From NCBI GenBank assembly GCA_937884975.1, contig CAKZZS010000079.1, positions 10,129-74,128 on the forward strand: a stretch of DNA of 64,000 bases, written 5' to 3'. A program made the translations under genes and the position numbers. The notes under the pieces were generated by a model. It saw only the letters and a program-made list of their open reading frames with translations. It was not told where the DNA came from and ran no database searches. This document shows positions 58,927 to 64,000 of this stretch, piece by piece. Each line of letters opens with the position of its first letter. Positions within the stretch are counted from its first letter, which is position 1. Source of the DNA: an uncultured Clostridia bacterium. GTDB lineage: Bacteria; Bacillota; Clostridia; Oscillospirales; Acutalibacteraceae.

Positions 58927-60435
58927 ATGAATCTTACAATTGAACAGGCAAAAGAGCAATTATATTACCTTCAGAAAAAGGCGGCGGCGTATGAGCACGC
59001 GTTAGGTCTTATTTACTATGACGGCTCGACCTGCGCTCCGAAGGGCACAGCGCAAAACAGAGCGCAGAGTCTTTCGGTTTTATCCGAGGAAATCTACAAA
59101 ATCACTACAGATGAAAAAAACATCGAGCTGCTTGAGTTCCTTGACGAAAACAAGGAAAAGCTTAATGAAAAGGAACGCCGTATGGTCTACCTTCTCTTAA
59201 AGGATATTAGGGAAATGAGAAAAATCCCGATGGTGGAATACGTCGAATACGAGCAGCTTCTCGCAATAGCCGACGACGTATGGCACACCGCAAAGCAGGA
59301 AAACAATTTTGAGCTTTTCGCTCCTTATCTTGAAAAGATTTTTGAAACTAATAAGAGGTTCGCTATGTACGTTGAGCCGGGCAAGGACCCGTATGACTAC
59401 TGCCTTTCAAAATTTGAAGAGGGCTTGAACAAAAAGACCCTGGACGAATTCTTTTCAAAGGTAAGAAACGGCATTGTTCCGCTTCTTAAAAAGATTTCAC
59501 AGGTGCCGCAGGTTGACGACAGCATAAGACGCGGCTCCTTCCCCGAAAAGCAGCAGGAAGAGCTGTCGTATTACCTTATGAAGCTTATCGGTCTTGACCT
59601 TGACCACGTCGGACTTTCAACCACTGAGCACCCGTTCACAACGAGCCTCGGCTCCCATTTTGACGAAAGAATCACCACCCACTATCACGAGGACGATTTC
59701 GTTTCGTCAATGTATTCCGTCATTCATGAGGGCGGTCACGCGCTTTATGACACGGGTTCGGCTGACGACCTTGCATACACCGTTCTTGACGGCGGAATGT
59801 ATATGAGCATTCACGAAAGCCAGTCCAGATTTTACGAAAACATTATCGGCAGAAACAAGGAATTCTGCGAATATGTTTTCCCGTTTCTTCAGAAGCTTTT
59901 CCCCGACGAAATGAAAGGAAAAACGGCAGGCGACTTATTCAAGGCGGTCAACAAGGCTGAACCGTCGCTTATAAGAACGGAAGCAGACGAGCTTACATAC
60001 AGCCTTCACGTTATGGTAAGATACGAGCTTGAAAAGAAGGTTATGGCAGGCGAAATCGAGGTTAAGGATTTGCCCGAAGAATGGAACAGGCTGTATAAGG
60101 AATATTTAGGCGTTGACGTTCCCGACGACAAGCACGGCGTTCTTCAGGACAGCCATTGGTCGGGCGGACTTATCGGATATTTCCCGTCATACGCTCTGGG
60201 CAACGCTTACGGCGCGCAGTTTTTAAATAAAATGAAGCAGACTGTTGACTTTGAAAAATGTATCAGAGAAGGTAATTTCGAACCTATAAACATCTGGAAC
60301 AGGGAAAACATCTGGCAGTACGGCGGACTTTATACGCCGAAGGAAATACTTGACAGAGTTCTCGGGGAAGACTTCAACGCCGACTATTACATTGAGTATC
60401 TCAACAAAAAGGTAAATGATATTTATTCAGTTTAA
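58927..60435 (+). CDS. M32 family metallocarboxypeptidase
   Basis: A 502-residue Taq-type carboxypeptidase: YLQKKAAAYEHALGLIYYDGSTCAPKG, HPFTTSLGSHFDERITTHYHEDDF, active-site VIHEGGHALYDTG (HExxH), MSIHESQSRFYENIIGR and HWSGGLIGYFPSYALGNAYGAQ. Members remove C-terminal amino acids in the cytoplasm with zinc or cobalt. AGGAG lies 8 bases before the ATG at 58927. Its location beside an M3 peptidase and opp genes fits peptide use as a nutrient. Confidence 0.93.
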   Translation: MNLTIEQAKEQLYYLQKKAAAYEHALGLIYYDGSTCAPKGTAQNRAQSLSVLSEEIYKITTDEKNIELLEFLDENKEKLNEKERRMVYLLLKDIREMRKIPMVEYVEYEQLLAIADDVWHTAKQENNFELFAPYLEKIFETNKRFAMYVEPGKDPYDYCLSKFEEGLNKKTLDEFFSKVRNGIVPLLKKISQVPQVDDSIRRGSFPEKQQEELSYYLMKLIGLDLDHVGLSTTEHPFTTSLGSHFDERITTHYHEDDFVSSMYSVIHEGGHALYDTGSADDLAYTVLDGGMYMSIHESQSRFYENIIGRNKEFCEYVFPFLQKLFPDEMKGKTAGDLFKAVNKAEPSLIRTEADELTYSLHVMVRYELEKKVMAGEIEVKDLPEEWNRLYKEYLGVDVPDDKHGVLQDSHWSGGLIGYFPSYALGNAYGAQFLNKMKQTVDFEKCIREGNFEPINIWNRENIWQYGGLYTPKEILDRVLGEDFNADYYIEYLNKKVNDIYSV

Positions 60436-60451
60436 AGCTTAAATAAAAAAC

Positions 60452-60487
60452 AAAACGGGGTTAAGGCTGATGTCTTAACTCCGTTTT
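60452..60487 (+). terminator. Terminator of the M32 carboxypeptidase gene
   Basis: AAAACGGgGTTAAG-gctgatgt-CTTAACtCCGTTTT followed by T. Confidence 0.8.
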
Positions 60488-60522
60488 TCGGTTACTTACT
60501 TTTTTATTTTCTAATCCACTTT

Positions 60523-60777
60523 TTATCCGTTTTTGTGAAGATACTTTTCCCTTGTGGCGATTCCGCCGCGTATATGCCGCTGCGCCTTGTTTACGTCAAG
60601 CACCTGCCTGACCTCCAAAAAAAGCTGCGGATTAACCCGTTCAAGTCTTTTTGAAACGTCCATATGTACCGTGCTTTTTGAAACGCCGAACTTTTTTGCG
60701 GCGGCTCTTACGGTAGCCTTGTTTTCGACTATATATTCCCCGAGCTCTACCGCCCGTTCTTCAACAAGTTCTTTCAA
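60523..60777 (-). CDS. spoIIID: Sporulation transcriptional regulator SpoIIID
   Basis: An 84-residue DNA-binding protein matching SpoIIID: ERAVELGEYIVENKATVRAAAKKFGVSKSTVHMDVSKRL (helix-turn-helix) and a basic tail ending AQRHIRGGIATREKY. It switches mother-cell gene expression between the sigma-E and sigma-K stages. The start is TTG, set by GGGAGGG 7 bases upstream; no in-frame ATG is close. No convincing sigma-E promoter could be assigned. Confidence 0.96.
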   Translation of the reverse strand: MKELVEERAVELGEYIVENKATVRAAAKKFGVSKSTVHMDVSKRLERVNPQLFLEVRQVLDVNKAQRHIRGGIATREKYLHKNG

Positions 60778-60833
60778 TATAAAACCCTCCCAAATACATA
60801 TCGGTAATAGATATGCTTCGGAAGGGTTAAGTA

Positions 60834-62012
60834 TTACTCGTTAATTTTGGTTTGCTCGGTTTCGTCCCTTTCAATTTCTTCTGTTATTTCATTTTCCTCG
60901 CTCTTAACATAATCGGCTGTCAGTTCCTCAAGAATATCAATTGCGCTTTTGAATTTACTGTTCTTTTTTTCTCTTGAGGCAATTGCCTTGAGCGCCTCTT
61001 TTCTGCCCTCTGAATTGGAAATAAATTTGTGACCGAGCACCTGCTTTACGCCTGCGGTTTCCTGCTTTGCGTTAAAATACTCCTCTTTAAGGCGGTCAAC
61101 AAACTGCTTTTCGGAATACACCTTAAATCTCTCCATACCGAGAGAAAAAGCAAATAGCTCCATTTCATTTGCAACGCGAAAACCGTATTTCTGCTGAAGA
61201 ATTTTATACTCTCTCGGCATAAAATAGAAGCATCTGCCGGAAAGGAAGCCGAAAGCCTTTTTGGTGTCAAGATAACCCATTTCAATTCTCTGCTGGTTTT
61301 TCTCTTTTTCGAATTCAAACGACTCGCCGAGGTCTTTCGGCTCATAAGGACGGATAAATATAATATCTGCGCAGGATAAATCCTGCCTGTGAGCCATACC
61401 CTTCATTGCGGAAATATCGACAATTATAAGGCGGTTTATACCTCTGTCGCGAAGAACGCTTATGGGCGCATTGTCATAAACTCCGCCGTCAAAATAGCTT
61501 TGGTTATCGGGTCCCTGATTCGCAAGTCCCGGAAAGCGCGCCGAAGCCATAAGGTAATCAATAAGCTTTCCTTCTTCCATTTCGTCGGCAAAGATTTCAA
61601 CGGGCTTCATGGTGGAAATATTGTATGTAACAAGTCCGAGCGGCATTCCGCTTTCACGCACCCTGTCCTCGTCAATATATTTTGCTATAAGCTCCTTTGC
61701 CGGCGTTGCGTCAACTCCGCCGTTTTTTATAACCTCTTTGACAATTTGCACCATATTGCTTTTTGAAAAAAGGTTGCTCGGATCCTTTAATTCGCCCGAA
61801 AAATTTATACCGTCGGCAACCTCAACATTATTCCAGAGGTCAACAGCCCTGTCATAATCGCCCTGGGCAATAAGAGCGCCGTTAATTGCGCCTATGGAAA
61901 CGCCTGCTATAGCTTCAATTTTAACGCCCATTTCACGCATAGCCTTCCACGCGCCCATCTGGTAAGCGCCCTTGGCTCCGCCGCCGGCAAGAATAAGTCC
62001 GTATGGTTTCAT
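60834..62012 (-). CDS. Patatin-like phospholipase
   Basis: A 392-residue protein with the patatin domain at about 1-200: oxyanion loop LAGGGAKGAYQMG, nucleophile Ser39 in GVSIGAING and catalytic Asp in DGGVYDNAP. The C-terminal 190 residues are helical and charged, ending in an acidic tail (EEIERDETEQTK). It resembles RssA-type cytoplasmic esterases. GGGAG precedes the ATG. Single-gene unit with unknown lipid substrate. Confidence 0.9.
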   Translation of the reverse strand: MKPYGLILAGGGAKGAYQMGAWKAMREMGVKIEAIAGVSIGAINGALIAQGDYDRAVDLWNNVEVADGINFSGELKDPSNLFSKSNMVQIVKEVIKNGGVDATPAKELIAKYIDEDRVRESGMPLGLVTYNISTMKPVEIFADEMEEGKLIDYLMASARFPGLANQGPDNQSYFDGGVYDNAPISVLRDRGINRLIIVDISAMKGMAHRQDLSCADIIFIRPYEPKDLGESFEFEKEKNQQRIEMGYLDTKKAFGFLSGRCFYFMPREYKILQQKYGFRVANEMELFAFSLGMERFKVYSEKQFVDRLKEEYFNAKQETAGVKQVLGHKFISNSEGRKEALKAIASREKKNSKFKSAIDILEELTADYVKSEENEITEEIERDETEQTKINE

Positions 62013-62070
62013 AAAAAACTCCCTTTGAGTTAAAAGTACTTTTTATTATTTTAACACTTTTGTCAAGTTA

Positions 62071-62099
62071 TTGCATTAAATAATTTTTTGTTGTATAAT
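62071..62099 (+). promoter_or_regulatory. SigA-type promoter of thiN-nagB
   Basis: TTGCAT (62071-62076), 17-base spacer, TATAAT (62094-62099), with GAGGTG then 6 bases to the ATG at 62121. The leader is too short for a TPP riboswitch. Confidence 0.7.
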
Positions 62100-62120
62100 T
62101 CCCTAAAAGAGGTGAAAACG

Positions 62121-62774
62121 ATGCATTGTAATTCACGTTGCTTTATTGTCGGCGCAGGCGATTTTTACGGCAAAATCAATAAAAACGAAAACGACCTGAT
62201 TATAGCCGCCGACGGAGGAATGAAGCACCTTGACTCCCTGTCGGTTTCACCCGATATAATAATCGGCGATTTTGACTCGCTCGGCTTTGTTCCGAACGGT
62301 GAAAACGTAATAAAGCTTCCCGTTAAAAAGGACGTTACGGACACCTTCGCCGCGGTTGATATTGCCGAAAAAAAGGGCTATAAAACCGTTATTCTTCTCG
62401 GCTGTACAGGCGGAGAAAGAAGCGACCATTTTATTGCAAATCTTCAGACTCTTTTATACGCAGCGAGCAAGAAAATAAACGCCTATATGATAGGAAATAA
62501 TGAGGTTTTCACGGCACTTGACAATGCAAAAATTATTTTTAAGGAAAGGAAAAAAGGTTTTATTTCCGTTTTCCCGTTTGAAAAGTCCTCCGTTGTAAGT
62601 ATTAAAGGTTTGCTGTACGAAACGGAAAAGAAAATACTTACAAGTAAAACAACTCTCGGAATAAGTAATGAGTTTACGGGAAAAGAATCTTATATAAAAG
62701 CCGAGGACGGCGCGGTAATAGTCTTTTGGCAGGGAAGTCTGACGGATGTCGGATCTCCTGCATACGAGGTGTGA
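62121..62774 (+). CDS. thiN: Thiamine diphosphokinase
   Basis: A 217-residue thiamine pyrophosphokinase: LIIAADGGMKHLDSLSVSP, IIIGDFDSL, KDVTDTFAAVDIAEKKG, LLGCTGGERSDHFIANLQTL. It converts thiamine to the cofactor with ATP. The C-terminal beta domain (SVFPFEKSSVVSIKGLLYET, LGISNEF) binds thiamine. ATG 62121 has GAGGTG at 6 bases. nagB starts 2 bases after its stop codon. Confidence 0.93.
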   Translation: MHCNSRCFIVGAGDFYGKINKNENDLIIAADGGMKHLDSLSVSPDIIIGDFDSLGFVPNGENVIKLPVKKDVTDTFAAVDIAEKKGYKTVILLGCTGGERSDHFIANLQTLLYAASKKINAYMIGNNEVFTALDNAKIIFKERKKGFISVFPFEKSSVVSIKGLLYETEKKILTSKTTLGISNEFTGKESYIKAEDGAVIVFWQGSLTDVGSPAYEV

Positions 62775-62776
62775 AT

Positions 62777-63499
62777 ATGAAGGTAGAAATTTTTGAAAAT
62801 GCGGAACAAATCGGCATAAAGGTCGGCTCCCAGTTAGCGTCGGCAATAAGGCACAACCCGAAAATCGTTCTCGGGCTCGCTACGGGCGCTTCGCCGATAC
62901 CTACATACGATTATCTTTCAAAGCTGTGTTCCGTCGGCGAGTTGAGTTTTAAGGACGTGACTACCTTTAATCTTGACGAATACTGTCACCTGCCGCGTGA
63001 GGATAAAAACAGCTATTATTCGTTTATGAACGAGCATCTGTTCTCAAAAACCGATATAAACCCTGCGAATATCCATTTTCTCAACGGAAACACGGATAAT
63101 GACGAGAAAGAGTGTGAAAGATATAACAGAATGCTTGTTGAAGCAGGGTTAATTGATATCCAGCTTCTCGGAATTGGCACTAACGGTCACATAGGCTTCA
63201 ACGAGCCTGCCGAAAAATACACAAAGGGCGCTTTTAAAATCGCGCTGACGGAAAGCACAAGGAAATCCAATTCCATTTATTTTGACGAAAACCCGATGCC
63301 CACTCACGCGCTGACAATGGGTATAGGAAATATTATGAGCGCAAAGAAAATAATTATGATAGCAACCGGTGAAAAAAAGCAACAGGCGGTAAAAGCTATG
63401 ATAGAGGGAGAGGTCACCCCGAAATGCCCTGCTTCCATTCTTCAGTTCCACCCGTCGGTCACGGTTTATCTTGACAAAGCGGCGGCAGCTTTATTATAA
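62777..63499 (+). CDS. nagB: Glucosamine-6-phosphate deaminase
   Basis: A 240-residue isomerase/deaminase: IVLGLATGASPIPTYDYL (phosphate loop), TTFNLDEYCHLPRED (catalytic Asp), LGIGTNGHIGFNEPA (catalytic His) and ALTMGIGNIMSAKKIIMIATG. It converts glucosamine 6-phosphate to fructose 6-phosphate and ammonia. The ATG is preceded by GAGGTG inside the thiN 3' end. Length matches the short bacterial type without a C-terminal allosteric extension. No nagA nearby. Confidence 0.95.
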   Translation: MKVEIFENAEQIGIKVGSQLASAIRHNPKIVLGLATGASPIPTYDYLSKLCSVGELSFKDVTTFNLDEYCHLPREDKNSYYSFMNEHLFSKTDINPANIHFLNGNTDNDEKECERYNRMLVEAGLIDIQLLGIGTNGHIGFNEPAEKYTKGAFKIALTESTRKSNSIYFDENPMPTHALTMGIGNIMSAKKIIMIATGEKKQQAVKAMIEGEVTPKCPASILQFHPSVTVYLDKAAAALL

Positions 63500-63518
63500 A
63501 TAAAAAGAGGTGCGAATT

Positions 63519-63746
63519 ATGACGAAAATTGTTTATGAGGAATGTCCCTACTGCAAAAGCAAAAGATTAAGCTACGGTTATCAGGTCGGCGACGCAAGCC
63601 TTAAGCTCGGCGTCAGCGGCGTATTCGGCAGCAGTATTATCCATACAATTTGTATGGAGTGCGGAAGCATAATTCATTCAAGAGTCGAAAAGCCCGAAAT
63701 GTTCAAAACAAACGTTATTGAAGAAACCGAATCAAACGAGGAATAA
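63519..63746 (+). CDS. Small zinc-ribbon protein
   Basis: A 75-residue protein with two Cys pairs: ECPYCKSKRL near the start and TICMECGSII in the middle, arranged as a zinc ribbon (CxxC-x37-CxxC), then an acidic tail. No named family is recognised. GAGGTG lies 6 bases before the ATG at 63519. Third gene of the thiN-nagB operon. It may bind nucleic acid or a protein partner. Confidence 0.75.
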   Translation: MTKIVYEECPYCKSKRLSYGYQVGDASLKLGVSGVFGSSIIHTICMECGSIIHSRVEKPEMFKTNVIEETESNEE

Positions 63747-63763
63747 AAATTTCAAACAGACGA

Positions 63764-63788
63764 ACAGCTCCCTGAAAAAGGGAGCTGT
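63764..63788 (+). terminator. Terminator of the thiN-nagB operon
   Basis: ACAGCTCCC...GGGAGCTGT followed by TTTTTT. Confidence 0.9.
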
Positions 63789-63795
63789 TTTTTTG

Positions 63796-64000
63796 ACTTC
63801 TACGGGCATTGGACGGGAACGAAATCCCCTACGGAGGCATTTGATTTCACATTTCATCGTAGGGGCGGATATCATCCGCCCGTTAATTTATATCAATTAT
63901 ACGGGAGGGTGCTTCAGACCCTCCCCTACGAATTTGATAATCATTCTCGCACCCTGTAGGGGTGGGTTTCCACGCCCACCCGTTTGCCGCTTTTGCGGCA
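63796..64000. repeat. Terminal intergenic repeat block including copy B of the 4.4-kb repeat
   Basis: Non-coding to the window edge. It holds GGGGCGGAT/ATCCGCCC hairpins, then at 63900-63983 a repeat homologous to 4359-4445 (CGGGAGGG...CCCTCCC, TTGATAATCATTC, ACCCTGTAGGGG, GGTGGGtttccacGCCCACC), and TTGCCGCttttGCGGCA at the very end. Confidence 0.75.

Noticed and set aside
62099..62121. TPP riboswitch before thiN
   Set aside because: The distance from the promoter to the start codon is too short and no THI-box sequence is present.

Overview
The window comes from a spore-forming, Gram-positive clostridial bacterium, most likely an Oscillospiraceae/Ruminococcaceae-type gut commensal. This is inferred from gene content, not from a database match. 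Sporulation-specific genes are scattered through it: spoIIGA-sigE, an uninterrupted sigK, spoIIID and a BofC-like gene. The other contents fit: IreB, RuvX, a class A penicillin-binding protein, a set of glycosidases for plant or host glycans, a complete Opp peptide importer, and many TTGACA/TATAAT promoters with U-tailed terminators. DNA is moderately AT-rich and genes are densely packed. No prophage, transposase, CRISPR array or rRNA operon was seen.

Layout. 0-7 kb: tail-cut rarA with a HAD phosphatase, the ireB operon, and two family 3 glycosidases facing each other, one with circularly permuted domains. 7-13 kb: rmuC, then a lipoprotein-VanZ-DUF1015-PHP phosphatase operon. 12.7-21.7 kb: a GH2 beta-galactosidase, a magnesium channel gene (mgtE) behind a leader ORF and attenuator-like RNA, and an operon of a GH43-like protein, an MFS_2 sugar transporter and a leucine-rich-repeat membrane protein. 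21.7-29.2 kb: hypB-lrp-aminotransferase, a membrane esterase, and a response regulator/membrane protein/histidine kinase operon. 29.3-29.9 kb: tRNA-Pro(CGG) followed by over 500 bp of non-coding structured repeats. 30-38 kb: aminotransferase-ispD-ispF, manA, sigE-spoIIGA, ruvX-pbp1A. 38-48 kb: BofC-like gene, six-hairpin glycosidase, sigK, split chromate transporter, MATE exporter, a small gene behind a LexA-like box, phosphopantetheinyl transferase, PPC-domain gene, thyA-folA. 48-58.8 kb: the opp genes and a peptidase M3 operon. 58.9-64 kb: M32 carboxypeptidase, spoIIID, patatin, thiN-nagB-zinc ribbon, and a terminal repeat block.

How the genes fit together. Peptides brought in by OppABCDF would be degraded by the PepF-like M3 and M32 peptidases encoded beside the importer. 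Glycosides are handled by two GH3 enzymes, GH2, the GH43-like protein and the six-hairpin glycosidase; ManA and NagB feed hexose phosphates into glycolysis. The lacZ and GH43/MFS transcripts share a 16-base leader motif (15 of 16 identical), suggesting a common regulator. The most interesting non-coding signals are the mgtE leader (30-codon ORF plus mutually exclusive terminator/antiterminator pairings), a cloverleaf-like inverted-repeat element after tRNA-Pro, a tandem array of four unrelated hairpins each followed by the heptamer ACTTCAC or ATTTCAC, and a LexA-type box in front of an uncharacterised 77-residue protein.
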